DNA of 64,000 bases from an uncultured Acetatifactor sp. (GCA_934394665.1 CAKRRS010000001.1:1-64000), one strand, 5' to 3'; positions 34,749-44,966 are shown, counted from the first letter of the stretch. Made by a program: numbers and translations. Notes: a model not told the origin generated them from the letters alone.

Positions 34749-35735
34749 ATGAAGCATAAGCGGAAAAATATTGTACTGATCGGGTTTATGGGATCGGGAA
34801 AGACGACATTGGGTCTGAAATTATCCTATCTGCTTCGTATGCCGGTAGAGGATACGGACAAACTGATCGAGCGGCAGGAGGGACGGAGCATCACGCAGAT
34901 ATTCGCGGATGACGGCGAAGCGTATTTTCGTGAACTGGAGACGGAAATGCTGCGCAAATGCGGCAACCGGAAATACGAGAGAATCCTGTCTGTCGGCGGC
35001 GGCACGCCGGTCAATCCGGTGAACCGGGAGCTGCTGCACAAATGCGGAACCGTCGTGTATCTGAGAGTGGCACCCGAGACGGTCTACGAGCGGTTGAAAA
35101 ACGATACCACGAGACCATTACTTCAGTGTGAGGAACCGCTGGAAAAAATAAGGGAGCTGTTGGCAGTCCGCGATGCCATTTATACGGAATGCGCGGATAT
35201 CATACTGGATGTTGACAACAGACATTCCGATGAACTGGCAGAGGAACTGCTGCTGAAGCTGCGGCAAAAAGTGACAATACAGAAGAAGGAGAAGAAACCT
35301 ATGAAGATTCTTGTGATTAATGGTCCTAATCTGAATTTTTTGGGAATCCGGGAAAAGAAAATCTACGGTACGCAGGATTATCAGTATCTGATGGATCTGA
35401 TCGCAAAAAAAGCGAAGGAAACCGGAGATGAGATCGTGACATATCAGAGCAATCATGAAGGCGCAATCATCGACAGAATCCAGGAAGCGTATTTTGACGG
35501 TACGAACGGCATCGTGATCAATCCGGGAGCTTATACGCATTACAGTTATGCCATCAGAGATGCACTGGCAAGCGTGGAAATCCCTAAGGTAGAGGTACAC
35601 ATTTCCGATATTACCAGCAGAGAAGAATTCCGTAAGATTTCCGTGACTGCACCTGTATGCAACAAGCAGATTTACGGGCAGGGACTGGACGGTTATCTGC
35701 AGGCAATCGATTTTTTGCGGACAGAATATAGATAG
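34749..35735 (+). CDS. shikimate kinase fused to type II 3-dehydroquinate dehydratase
   Basis: 328 aa with two shikimate-pathway enzymes in one frame. Residues 1-~170 are shikimate kinase: IVLIGFMGSGKTTLGLKLS (P-loop), EDTDKLIE, YFRELETEML and SVGGGTPVN, with a TRPLL lid. Residues ~185-328 are type II dehydroquinase (AroQ): ILVINGPNLNFLGIRE, YQSNHEGAIIDRIQ, INPGAYTHYSYAIRDAL and EVHISDITSREEFR. They catalyse the third and fifth steps of the pathway; AroE supplies the fourth. The start is chosen at ATG 34749 (GGAG at 6 nt); ATGs at 34713 and 34737 are alternatives. A GAAGGAG site and ATG at 35301 lie at the junction, so AroQ could also be made alone. Confidence 0.9.
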   Translation: MKHKRKNIVLIGFMGSGKTTLGLKLSYLLRMPVEDTDKLIERQEGRSITQIFADDGEAYFRELETEMLRKCGNRKYERILSVGGGTPVNPVNRELLHKCGTVVYLRVAPETVYERLKNDTTRPLLQCEEPLEKIRELLAVRDAIYTECADIILDVDNRHSDELAEELLLKLRQKVTIQKKEKKPMKILVINGPNLNFLGIREKKIYGTQDYQYLMDLIAKKAKETGDEIVTYQSNHEGAIIDRIQEAYFDGTNGIVINPGAYTHYSYAIRDALASVEIPKVEVHISDITSREEFRKISVTAPVCNKQIYGQGLDGYLQAIDFLRTEYR

Positions 35736-35771
35736 GTATGCGGAAAATTTGAAAATATTTTTCAAAAGTAG

Positions 35772-35800
35772 TTGAAATATGCATGTTTTTATATTAAAAT
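35772..35800 (+). promoter_or_regulatory. efp promoter
   Basis: TTGAAA, 17 nt, TAAAAT, 43 bp before the efp start. Confidence 0.7.
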
Positions 35801-35842
35801 GTTAAAGAATTATGACGTGAAAATATTTAGGAGGAATACATT

Positions 35843-36400
35843 ATGATTTCTGCAGGTGATTTCAGAAATGGTATTACCATTGAGTATGATAACAATGTTT
35901 ACCAGATTATCGAATTCCAGCATGTTAAGCCGGGAAAGGGCGCAGCTTTCGTCAGAACCAAGCTGAAGAACATCAAGAGTGGCGGTGTGGTTGAGAAGAC
36001 CTTCCGTCCTACTGAGAAGTGCCCTCAGGCGCGTATTGATAGAAAGGATATGCAGTATCTGTATGAAGATGGCGATCTGTACTACTTCATGGATACCGAG
36101 ACTTACGATCAGGTTGCACTGAATTCTGAGACCGTAGGCGATGCACTGAAGTTCGTAAAAGAGAACGAGATGTGCAAGATCTGCTCTCACAATGGCAGCG
36201 TATTCTCCGTTGAGCCTCCTCTGTTCGTTGAACTGGAGATCACAGAGACCGAGCCCGGCTTCAAGGGTGATACCGCTACCGGTGCCAGCAAGCCCGCTAC
36301 CGTTGAGACCGGAGCTACTGTAGCAGTACCTCTGTTCGTTAACCAGGGTGATAAGATCAAGATTGACACCAGAACCGGTGAATATCTGTCTCGTGCGTAA
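35843..36400 (+). CDS. efp: elongation factor P
   Basis: 185 aa. EF-P relieves ribosome stalling at polyproline and acts on the P site. It starts [15 protein letters not shown] and shows the three-domain order, with the tip loop PGKG (Lys32 is the residue usually modified). Later come [18 protein letters not shown] and [16 protein letters not shown]. No lysyl-modification gene is nearby, which fits the Clostridia type where modification differs or is absent. It has its own promoter and terminator. Confidence 0.97.
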   Translation: MISAGDFRNGITIEYDNNVYQIIEFQHVKPGKGAAFVRTKLKNIKSGGVVEKTFRPTEKCPQARIDRKDMQYLYEDGDLYYFMDTETYDQVALNSETVGDALKFVKENEMCKICSHNGSVFSVEPPLFVELEITETEPGFKGDTATGASKPATVETGATVAVPLFVNQGDKIKIDTRTGEYLSRA

Positions 36401-36448
36401 GCAGTGACAATGGGTCTGATCTGTAATATATCCGATTAGAGAACCTGT

Positions 36449-36495
36449 AAGGCAATGAGTTATCCTTGCGATAAGGATGATTTATTGCCTTTTTT
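36449..36495 (+). terminator. efp terminator
   Basis: AAGGCAAT with ATTGCCTT and an inner TATCCTT/AAGGATA stem, followed by five T. Confidence 0.8.
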
Positions 36496-36568
36496 GTCCT
36501 TATGTGATGGAATGCTACATGGGTAATTACGGACTGGGGAGTCCGTTTCGGAGAGGCTTGGAGGAAAA

Positions 36569-37465
36569 ATGGAAATTTCAACATTTAAAGTGAAAGTACA
36601 GAAGGCAGTCGAAGAGATACTGGGATCCGGGTATACGGTAGAACTACGGGAAGTACAAAAAAATAATGGTGTGCTGCTGCAGGGACTGATGATTCGGAAG
36701 GAAGGAGAAAATATGTCTCCGACCATTTATCTGAATTCTTTTTGGGAGGCTTACGAGAGCGGCATCACTTTTTCGGACATCATTCAAAAGATTGTAAGCA
36801 TCTATAGACAGAATGGTTCCGGGAAAAAGATGGATGTCTCTTTTTTCAGGGATTTTGAAAAAGTAAAAAAGAGATTGTGCTTCCGTCTGGTGAATCGGGA
36901 GAAGAACAGGGAGCTGTTGGACAAATCACCGTATCTCCCGTTCCTGGATCTTGCTATCTGCTTTTACTATGCATTTGAGGATGCCGAAGTAAAGCAGGGG
37001 ATGATTCCGATTCGCAATTCCCATTTGCAGCTATGGGAGGTAACTGCACAGGATCTGTTGCAGTGTGCCCTGGAAAATATGCCCGGACTTTTTCCCTTTG
37101 AGACCATTCCGATGGAGAACGTTATGGAAGATGTGCTGGCAGGACTGCCGGAAGAGGAAAGACAGGATATTCTGCAGAGAGTGTCGATGCTGATTATGAC
37201 AACATCCCGGAAAAACTACGGCGCCTGTTGCATTCTGTATCCCGGGGTATTGGAACAGATAGCAGAACAGGTACAGGGAGATTTCTATCTGATTCCCAGC
37301 TCGGTACATGAATTTTTGATGATGCCGAAGGAGACGGAGCAGGGGGAAGAGGAACTGAAAGAAATGATAACGGAGACAAACAGCCTGGAATTGTCTCCGG
37401 AAGAAGTTTTATCGGATCATCTGTATCTGTATTGCAGAGAAGAGAAGAAACTGAAAATGCTGTAA
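36569..37465 (+). CDS. DUF5688 family protein
   Basis: 298 aa, a family typical of Lachnospiraceae. Opening pattern: VELREVQKNNGVLLQGLMIRKEGENMSPTIYL; the middle has YLPFLDLAICFYYAF and a CCILYPGVLEQIAEQVQGDFYLIPSSVHE stretch. It is all-soluble and helical, with no catalytic motif visible. GGAGG lies right before ATG 36569. Single gene ahead of a tRNA. Function unknown. Confidence 0.85.
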   Translation: MEISTFKVKVQKAVEEILGSGYTVELREVQKNNGVLLQGLMIRKEGENMSPTIYLNSFWEAYESGITFSDIIQKIVSIYRQNGSGKKMDVSFFRDFEKVKKRLCFRLVNREKNRELLDKSPYLPFLDLAICFYYAFEDAEVKQGMIPIRNSHLQLWEVTAQDLLQCALENMPGLFPFETIPMENVMEDVLAGLPEEERQDILQRVSMLIMTTSRKNYGACCILYPGVLEQIAEQVQGDFYLIPSSVHEFLMMPKETEQGEEELKEMITETNSLELSPEEVLSDHLYLYCREEKKLKML

Positions 37466-37497
37466 AATACATGTGAAAAAATTCCAACAATTTAAAC

Positions 37498-37526
37498 TGG
37501 ACAGATGTAGTGTTTTATGATATTAT
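37498..37526 (+). promoter_or_regulatory. tRNA-Arg promoter
   Basis: TGGACA, 17 nt, TATTAT. The start point should fall near 37533, in the left arm of the flanking inverted repeat. Confidence 0.75.
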
Positions 37527-37650
37527 AGTCGAGGTGATGTAACAAATTTGTAATATTTGCATCCGTAGTCTAATGGATAGAACGGAGGCCTCCGACGCCT
37601 TTAATGCAGGTTCGATTCCTGTCGGATGCATTTACATCACCTTGACTATA
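37524..37650. repeat. 19-bp inverted repeat enclosing the tRNA gene
   Basis: Arms 37524-37542 and 37632-37650 match 18 of 19 positions (core AGGTGATGTAA/TTACATCACCT). The tRNA-Arg lies exactly between. In RNA the part after the start site gives an 11-bp stem closing over the tRNA. Confidence 0.75.
37559..37630 (+). tRNA. tRNA-Arg (CCG)
   Basis: The cloverleaf is visible. Acceptor GCATCCG pairs with CGGATGC plus an A discriminator. The anticodon stem is GAGGC/GCCTT with loop CTCCGAC, giving anticodon CCG, which reads CGG. The T arm is GCAGG/CCTGT with loop TTCGATT. The D stem has one C-A mismatch. CCA is not encoded. The 72-nt length is normal for a short variable loop. Confidence 0.92.
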
Positions 37651-37666
37651 GGGAGAGAGATGAGAG

Positions 37667-37685
37667 AAGCCGCTTGCGGCTTTTT
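37667..37685 (+). terminator. short terminator after tRNA-Arg
   Basis: AAGCCG-CTTG-CGGCTT then TTT. Readthrough into the SH3 gene, which begins 37 bp on, is possible. Confidence 0.6.
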
Positions 37686-37721
37686 GCGATTAAAGAAGTT
37701 TTACGTTGGAAAGGACTGCAT

Positions 37722-38933
37722 ATGTGGAAGGATAAAATAAATGCACTTGGAAATGATATCATAAAACATAGTAAAATAATTTTACCCACGGTAGTCGTTG
37801 TGGCTGTCGCAATTACTGTTTCGGTCAGCCTGAGCCTTGGAAATAAGCACAGGGAAGAACAGTTGGATGCAACACTTACCACAGCATCCAGTGAGGCTGT
37901 AACAGAAGCTGCTACGGAAGAAGTTCCCCTGGTGGCGAATGAGGAAGGTGAGATTTACACTCTGGTGGCTACCTATTATAATGCCATGGCTACCGGAGAT
38001 GAAGCGACGCTCCGATCTGTGTGCGATGAAATCTCTGATAAGGATATGTACAGATATCTGGAGCTGTCACAGTATATTGATTATTATCCGACCCTGGAGA
38101 TCTATACCAAGACGGGACCGGAAGAAGGATCTGTCATTGCTTATGTATATTATAAGATCGCATTTGTAGGTCATGAAGAAGAAGTTCCCGGTTATCAGGC
38201 GCTTTATATCTGTACCAATGATCAGGGGGCGAAGTACATTAAGCGCGGCGAGAACAGCGAAGAAGTCAATGCGTATATTAAAACAGTAAGTACACAGGAT
38301 GATGTTGTGGAGTTTAACAACAAAATTACGGTAGAATATAACGAACTGATGGTAGAGCATCCGGAAGTCCTGCAGTATATCAGTGAACTGGATTCCCAGG
38401 TCAGCATTGCCGTGGGTGAGAAGCTCGCAAATCAGGTCGCAGGTGATCAGAATACAGAGACCGGAACGGAAGACGGCGACCAGTCTGCAGACGGTCAGGA
38501 TACATCCACGGGAGACGTCGCACAGCCGGCAGAAGAGCAGGGACCGCAGTATGTGACCACGACGACCACTGTGAATGTCAGAAGCTCTGACAGTGAGCAG
38601 GCAGATAAGCTGGGCAAGGTATCCGGTGGTACGAAGCTTCAGGTATTGGAGCAGCGTCCTAACGGTTGGACTAAGGTAGACTACGAAGGCAAGGAAGGCT
38701 ATATCAAGACGGAGTTCTTACAGCTGGCAGAAAGTGCAACTGGTGCAGAGACCATCGGAACCGTAACGGCTACGACCAATATCAATGTCCGTTCGTCCGC
38801 AAGTGAGACAGCGGACAGACTGGGAGTACTCTCCGGCGGAGATACCGCGGAGCTCGTAGGAACCGAAGGCGACTGGAGCAAGATCAAATACAACGGTCAG
38901 ATCGGATATGTCAAGAGTGAATATGTGCAGTAA
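37722..38933 (+). CDS. membrane-anchored protein with two SH3b domains
   Basis: 403 aa. Short cytoplasmic start, one membrane helix at about 19-40 (ILPTVVVVAVAITVSVSLSL), then an extracytoplasmic region with a conserved-looking NTF2-like or unknown domain (about 70-220), an acidic Gln/Asp/Thr linker, and two bacterial SH3 repeats at the end (TVNVRSSDSEQADKLGKVSGG and NINVRSSASETADRLGVLSGG) that bind peptidoglycan. Probably a cell-wall sensor or scaffold. Start ATG 37722 has AAAGGA at 7 nt. No enzymatic domain is visible. Confidence 0.8.
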   Translation: MWKDKINALGNDIIKHSKIILPTVVVVAVAITVSVSLSLGNKHREEQLDATLTTASSEAVTEAATEEVPLVANEEGEIYTLVATYYNAMATGDEATLRSVCDEISDKDMYRYLELSQYIDYYPTLEIYTKTGPEEGSVIAYVYYKIAFVGHEEEVPGYQALYICTNDQGAKYIKRGENSEEVNAYIKTVSTQDDVVEFNNKITVEYNELMVEHPEVLQYISELDSQVSIAVGEKLANQVAGDQNTETGTEDGDQSADGQDTSTGDVAQPAEEQGPQYVTTTTTVNVRSSDSEQADKLGKVSGGTKLQVLEQRPNGWTKVDYEGKEGYIKTEFLQLAESATGAETIGTVTATTNINVRSSASETADRLGVLSGGDTAELVGTEGDWSKIKYNGQIGYVKSEYVQ

Positions 38934-38934
38934 C

Positions 38935-39020
38935 GATTTGCGATAGCAAATCAGTGGATTTTGAATGGAGGTAGAATTGTGAAAGCAGCGAAGCTGCAGA
39001 ACAATTCGTATTGCACGAAT
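38935..39020 (+). promoter_or_regulatory. cluster of overlapping hairpins downstream of the SH3 gene
   Basis: Three stems: GATTTGC-GATA-GCAAATC (38935-38952); GAATTGT...ACAATTC enclosing GCAGC-GAA-GCTGC (38974-39007); and ATTCGT-ATTGC-ACGAAT (39004-39020). The last two share four bases and so compete. A small frame starts inside at GTG 38979 with GGAGG at 7 nt (43 codons) and overlaps the start of the next gene. Confidence 0.5.
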
Positions 39021-39039
39021 AAAATATATCATTTCAGGG

Positions 39040-39073
39040 AAAGCTCCTTACCAAAAACGGTAAGGAGCTTTTT
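39040..39073 (+). terminator. 13-bp hairpin containing the next gene's ribosome binding site
   Basis: AAAGCTCCTTACC pairs perfectly with GGTAAGGAGCTTT and ends in T5. The right arm holds AAGGAG, the binding site for the gene starting at 39076. It could stop transcription of the SH3 unit and also block translation. Confidence 0.75.
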
Positions 39074-39075
39074 CA

Positions 39076-39540
39076 ATGGAAAAATATACATCAAAAAAAC
39101 AAAATCTTAAAAAGCAGGAGATTACTATTTACCGGGAAATCCAGAGAAACACAGAAATGGCAATTAAGGCGCTGGACGCTGTCTCCGATAAAATCTATGA
39201 CGACAGACTGGCAGCGGAAGTGGCAGAAGAGGGACTGCATTATTCCAGAATCCGGAACCGGGCAATGCAGACCCTGATAGAGGGAAAAGCACAGACCTAT
39301 CGTGGAAGTGCAATGGAGAATATAATGCTTCGAATGGGTATTGGCTATAATACCATGCTGAATACCAGTACCGGTCATATTGCGGAAATGATCATCAAAG
39401 GAAGTAATAACGGGATCCTGGAGATGGAGAAGGTGCTGGCACATAACGGAGAATTTGCAGGGACAGATTGCCGTGATCTGGCAAAAGAACTGATAGATAT
39501 GGAAAATACCAATATCAGAACCTTAAAGGATTATTTGTAA
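39076..39540 (+). CDS. all-helical protein, unknown
   Basis: 154 aa, predicted entirely alpha-helical, with KALDAVSDKIYDDRLAAEVAEEGLHYSR and GSAMENIMLRMGIGYNTMLNTSTGHIAEMIIKGSNNG. No transmembrane segment and no motif I can assign; a ferritin- or four-helix-like bundle is possible. Its ribosome binding site lies in the preceding hairpin, so expression may need that stem to open. Homologs were not checked. Confidence 0.65.
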   Translation: MEKYTSKKQNLKKQEITIYREIQRNTEMAIKALDAVSDKIYDDRLAAEVAEEGLHYSRIRNRAMQTLIEGKAQTYRGSAMENIMLRMGIGYNTMLNTSTGHIAEMIIKGSNNGILEMEKVLAHNGEFAGTDCRDLAKELIDMENTNIRTLKDYL

Positions 39541-39680
39541 AGCATTATTAGAAATGAGAAAACCGCTTTCGTCAATTTGAACGTACACCATAACGCACAA
39601 ATTGTATACTTGTATAATTTATTGTGCAAATTATACAGAAAAACGGCAAAAACTTTTATGATTTAGTGGGATAAAGTTTA

Positions 39681-39709
39681 TTGTACAATTAAAAAAGTAG
39701 TTTTATAAT
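39681..39709 (+). promoter_or_regulatory. gdhA promoter
   Basis: TTGTAC, 17 nt, TATAAT. Just upstream (39596-39645) lies an AT-rich stretch with several TTGTATA/GTGCAAAT-type partial dyads that could hold a regulator. Confidence 0.75.
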
Positions 39710-39711
39710 AA

Positions 39712-41115
<1,404 letters not shown>

Positions 41116-41127
41116 TAATCATAAAGG

Positions 41128-41160
41128 AACCCCGAAAGTATGATGCTTTCGGGGTTTTTT
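41128..41160 (+). terminator. gdhA terminator
   Basis: A perfect 11-bp stem (41128-41138 with 41146-41156), GC-rich, ending in six T. Confidence 0.9.
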
Positions 41161-41232
41161 AATTGTCTGAATTTTCTGCTGTTAGAAGATAAAGGGTGCT
41201 TTTTGGAGACCGTTTGCTACAAGTGAGAGATA

Positions 41233-41278
41233 GGAAAACCCCCGGTATCACATGAATATGTGACTACAGAGGGCTTTC
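41233..41278 (-). terminator. terminator of the PBP1A gene
   Basis: Minus-strand branched stem AAAGCCCTC...GGGGGTTTT with inner GTCACAT/ATGTGAT, then T-rich. Confidence 0.65.
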
Positions 41279-41311
41279 TTTTACTTTAAAATATATTATG
41301 CTATTGAAAAA

Positions 41312-43984
41312 CTATTCTTGCGTCTGTGCCTGTGCTGCGGCATTCCTTGCATTGATCTCGGCCTGCTGCTGGTTGATCACAGCTTCATAATCCGGATTAG
41401 CGAAGAAGGTTGCATCATGCTGACACTGGCTTCTGGTATTCGGCGTGCTGACGGTCTGGGTGCCATCAGGATTGGTGATGATGACGGTGGAACCCTGTTC
41501 CAGTGCAGGATCTTCTACCAGAGGCATGGTAGCCACACCGGTGTACTTGAACGGGCAGTCGGGGCTTGCGGGTAACCCATCGTAAGCACAGATCTCACCC
41601 TGATAATGTACATCACAGCTTTCCGTAGGTTCGGTGCCTTCCGCAAAGTATTCTGTGTAGAGACAACCGTCGCAGAGACCGGGAATCGGAAGCTTGCCGG
41701 ACTGGGAACATACCGTTACCTGTACGATTCCGGAAGGAACCGGGAACTGGGTGTTCGGCAGATCTTCGTGTACACGTTTCATCACTTTACGCCATAAGGT
41801 CTTGGAGACACCGTCTTCTGCATTGTTCAGATCCACGTTGTTGTCGTAACCGGTCCAGGTAGCAGCGGTGTAGTAAGGGGTATATCCGGCGAACCATGCA
41901 TCCGTAGGTCCTGTGGTGGTACCGGTCTTACCGGCGATTGCCATTCCACCGAAGTTCACCCTACCACCGGTACCGGAAGTAACTACATCCTGCATGGCAC
42001 TGGTCAACAGGAAAGCAGTAGACTCCTTGATGACCTGTCTGGTGGGAGGATTGGTATTATCCAATATTACATTGCCGTCGGAATCGGTAACTCTGGTATA
42101 TAATTTCGGTGTGACATAAGTACCGCCGTTGGCAATCGCTGCGTAAGCTGCAGTCAGTTCATAAGGAGTGACACCGTAGGTCAGACCGCCTAAAGCCAGG
42201 GACTGGTTGACATCGGATTTGATTTCGTTTCCGACCTGTACGCCGTCAGTCAATGTCGTGAAGCCGAAGTTCAGCAGGTAGTCATATCCAAGTCTCGGAG
42301 TGATCACGGTGATGTTTTTTACTGCGATGATATTCAGGGAATCACGGATCGCAGCACGGATATTCTGAATGCCGCGGTAACCGGATTTGTACCAGTTACG
42401 TACGGGGGTTCCGTCGGCATAGTTAAACGGTGCATCGTTGTAAACGGTTGCCAGAGTCTTGCCGGCACTGTCCAAAGCGGGAGCGTAGGAAGCAAGTACT
42501 TTAAAGGTGGATCCCGGCAGACGCTTGGCATTGGTGGCACGGTTCAGGGTACGACGTCCTTCCTTGGCACCGCGGCCGCCGATCATGGCTACGATATGGC
42601 CGGTGCTTTGTTCTTCAATGACCATTGCGGACTGCGGCTGAGGCGTCATGGAAATCGTCTCTTCGTAATTGTCCGCATTATCTTCCACACCTAACTGCGC
42701 CAGCATTGCCGAACGATAAGTATCCACAGCAGCGTAGGCGTCATCCTGGGAAGAGAAGATCAGGTTGAACTTTTTGTTTTGGTTCTCTTTGAACCATGAC
42801 ATCATGTTTTCTTTACTGAAGTTATTCTTGGTGCCGTCGGGAGAGATAATGGTAAGCGCATAGTTCAGATACCATTTCACATTCTCCGGATAGTTGGAAG
42901 GGTCTGCATATTCTTCGTTCAGGATTGCCTGAATCTTGGGATCCAGAGTAGATTCCACACGTAATCCGCCGGAAGTAAGCAGGGTCTCTGCCATGGTCTC
43001 GTTATAACCTGCCAGGATCAGATCCTGTTTTACCTGCTCGTATACCGCATCGGAGAAGTAGGAGCCTGTGGTCGCGTTGGCTTCCTGATAATCAATATCG
43101 TACAGACCGATTCGTTCATATACTGCATCGGTATCGGCAATGGCTTCGTCATATTCTTCTTTTGTAATAAATTCCATTTCCAACATAGTGTCAAGACAAT
43201 CTTTTCGACGTCTGGCATTTTCTTCGGGATGTCTGATTGGATTATACTTGGAAGGATTCTGCGTGATACATGCGATAACGGCGCTTTCGGATAAAGTAAG
43301 TTCGCTGCAGTGCTTGCCAAAATAACGCAGGGAAGCAGATTCCACACCCAGAGTGTTCTGACCCAGGTTGATCGCATTCATGTAACGTAACAGAATCTCG
43401 TCCTTACTGTAATATTTCGTAATCTCCAGTGCCAGATACTGCTCCTGAATTTTACGCTTGATTTTCTTAATCTTGTTATTGCCTTCGGAAGTCCAACTGG
43501 TAAAAACTGTATTCTTCAGAAGCTGCTGGGTGATCGTACTGGCACCCTGAGCTTCTTCACCGCCGGTTTTGATAAACTGGTAACCTGCACGCAGCATACC
43601 TTTGACGTCAATACCGTTGTGTTGATAAAAACGCTTATCCTCGATTGCTACGAAAGCTTTGCCCAGATAATCCGGGATTTCATCCATACCTACGGAGAGA
43701 CGGTTGGAATTGGTGCTGACATACTGGTCGATCTCGTTGCCTTCCTTATCATATACGATGGTTGCCTCACCGACAGCTACTACGTCGGACAAGCGGATCG
43801 TTGGGGTGGAAGAGAGGATTCCGCGGAAAGCACCGATACCGGCAGCTACGCCGCAGATGCCCACACCGATGATACCGGCTAACAACACCTTGACACAGGT
43901 CAGTGCGAACTTCCTTCCCCATTTTTGTGATTTAGAGTTGAGTGCCTTCTGCTTCGCTCGGACACCTTTTTTTCCATAATTCAT
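41312..43984 (-). CDS. class A penicillin-binding protein (PBP1A type)
   Basis: 890 aa bifunctional peptidoglycan glycosyltransferase/transpeptidase. A basic cytoplasmic start is followed by one membrane helix (about 31-55). The GT51 domain has FVAIEDKRFYQHNGID and GASTITQQLLKNTVF. The transpeptidase domain has KRLPGSTFK (SxxK), DSLN (SxN) and GKTGTTTGPTDAW (KTG). The C-terminal tail has a four-cysteine segment (CSQSGKLPIPGLCDGC and later) and Asn/Gln-rich repeats. ATG 43984 has AAAGGA upstream; the frame continues further upstream without support. Own promoter with extended -10. Confidence 0.95.
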   Translation of the reverse strand: MNYGKKGVRAKQKALNSKSQKWGRKFALTCVKVLLAGIIGVGICGVAAGIGAFRGILSSTPTIRLSDVVAVGEATIVYDKEGNEIDQYVSTNSNRLSVGMDEIPDYLGKAFVAIEDKRFYQHNGIDVKGMLRAGYQFIKTGGEEAQGASTITQQLLKNTVFTSWTSEGNNKIKKIKRKIQEQYLALEITKYYSKDEILLRYMNAINLGQNTLGVESASLRYFGKHCSELTLSESAVIACITQNPSKYNPIRHPEENARRRKDCLDTMLEMEFITKEEYDEAIADTDAVYERIGLYDIDYQEANATTGSYFSDAVYEQVKQDLILAGYNETMAETLLTSGGLRVESTLDPKIQAILNEEYADPSNYPENVKWYLNYALTIISPDGTKNNFSKENMMSWFKENQNKKFNLIFSSQDDAYAAVDTYRSAMLAQLGVEDNADNYEETISMTPQPQSAMVIEEQSTGHIVAMIGGRGAKEGRRTLNRATNAKRLPGSTFKVLASYAPALDSAGKTLATVYNDAPFNYADGTPVRNWYKSGYRGIQNIRAAIRDSLNIIAVKNITVITPRLGYDYLLNFGFTTLTDGVQVGNEIKSDVNQSLALGGLTYGVTPYELTAAYAAIANGGTYVTPKLYTRVTDSDGNVILDNTNPPTRQVIKESTAFLLTSAMQDVVTSGTGGRVNFGGMAIAGKTGTTTGPTDAWFAGYTPYYTAATWTGYDNNVDLNNAEDGVSKTLWRKVMKRVHEDLPNTQFPVPSGIVQVTVCSQSGKLPIPGLCDGCLYTEYFAEGTEPTESCDVHYQGEICAYDGLPASPDCPFKYTGVATMPLVEDPALEQGSTVIITNPDGTQTVSTPNTRSQCQHDATFFANPDYEAVINQQQAEINARNAAAQAQTQE

Positions 43985-44021
43985 AAAACAAGTCCTTTCT
44001 GTCTGGGATACAGACGAAAAT

Positions 44022-44050
44022 ATTATACCAAATAAAATTATGTAAATAAA
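44022..44050 (-). promoter_or_regulatory. PBP1A promoter with extended -10
   Basis: TTTATT, 17 nt, TATAAT on the minus strand, with TG one base before the -10 box. Confidence 0.65.
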
Positions 44051-44077
44051 GGTTTTCTTGCCAGTCTTTAGAATTGT

Positions 44078-44106
44078 TTCACATTTTGAGCAAGTTATGC
44101 TACACT
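44078..44106 (+). promoter_or_regulatory. yigZ-family gene promoter
   Basis: TTCACA, 17 nt, TACACT, 103 bp before the start at 44209. Confidence 0.55.
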
Positions 44107-44208
44107 GAATTAGGAAAAATGAGTGCATGCATCTTTACTGTTCGGGGCATTGCAAGATAATGACATGGGATTCATATAAAAAGAGTGTGTGCAGAATTGA
44201 GGATTGAT

Positions 44209-44868
44209 ATGAGCGAAACCAATAGCATGGACAGCTACAGAGTCCTTTTATCCGGCGGCGAGGGTGAAATCGTGGAGAAAAAATCCCGTTTTATCGCCAC
44301 AATCCGCAAGTGCGAGACCGAGGAAGAGGCAGTGGCTTTTATAGAAGAAATAAAGAAAAAGTACTGGGATGCCAGACATAATTGTTCGGCATTCGTTATA
44401 GGAAGCAGGGGAGAGCTGACCCGGTGCAGCGACGACGGAGAACCGTCCGGTACAGCCGGGAGACCGATGCTGGAGGTGCTGACCGGCTCCGGAATCCGCA
44501 ATATTGCAGTGGTAGTGACGAGATATTTCGGTGGTACCCTGCTTGGTACCGGCGGACTGGTGCGTGCCTACACGCAGGCGGTGAAAGAGGGGCTGACACA
44601 TTGCGAGACAGGTGTCATGCGAAAGGGATGCAGACTGGAAATTGTGACCGATTATAATGACGTCGGAAAACTGCAATACTATTTCGGGCAAAATGGTATC
44701 GTTCCGTCAGACAGCATCTATGCCGAAAACGTAAAATTTATTTTACTTATTCCGGTCGAAAAAGAGGAAAATCTCAGAAAAAACCTGACAGAAACCACTT
44801 GCGGCAAGGTAAAGATTGAGAAAATCGAAGAGACGTATTTCATTGACAAAGAAACGTCGGATAGGTAA
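44209..44868 (+). CDS. YigZ/IMPACT family protein (UPF0029)
   Basis: 219 aa. The IMPACT N-terminal domain shows EKKSRFIATIRKCETEEEA, DARHNCSAFVIG and CSDDGEPSGTAGRPMLEVL, then VVVTRYFGGTLLGTGGLVRAYTQA. The C-terminal EF-G-IV-like DUF1949 domain follows. Bacterial YigZ has been linked to translation and proline metabolism; the true function is unclear. ATG 44209 has TTGAGGA upstream. It ends near a small reading frame before mgtE. Confidence 0.92.
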   Translation: MSETNSMDSYRVLLSGGEGEIVEKKSRFIATIRKCETEEEAVAFIEEIKKKYWDARHNCSAFVIGSRGELTRCSDDGEPSGTAGRPMLEVLTGSGIRNIAVVVTRYFGGTLLGTGGLVRAYTQAVKEGLTHCETGVMRKGCRLEIVTDYNDVGKLQYYFGQNGIVPSDSIYAENVKFILLIPVEKEENLRKNLTETTCGKVKIEKIEETYFIDKETSDR

Positions 44869-44966
44869 AATAGAAATAGTTGTGCAAATGCATTTTCGTA
44901 AATGAAATGTTGAAAATCAAAAGGGATTAGAAGGCTATGATTCCATGAGGAAAGGTGGTGGTTTTT

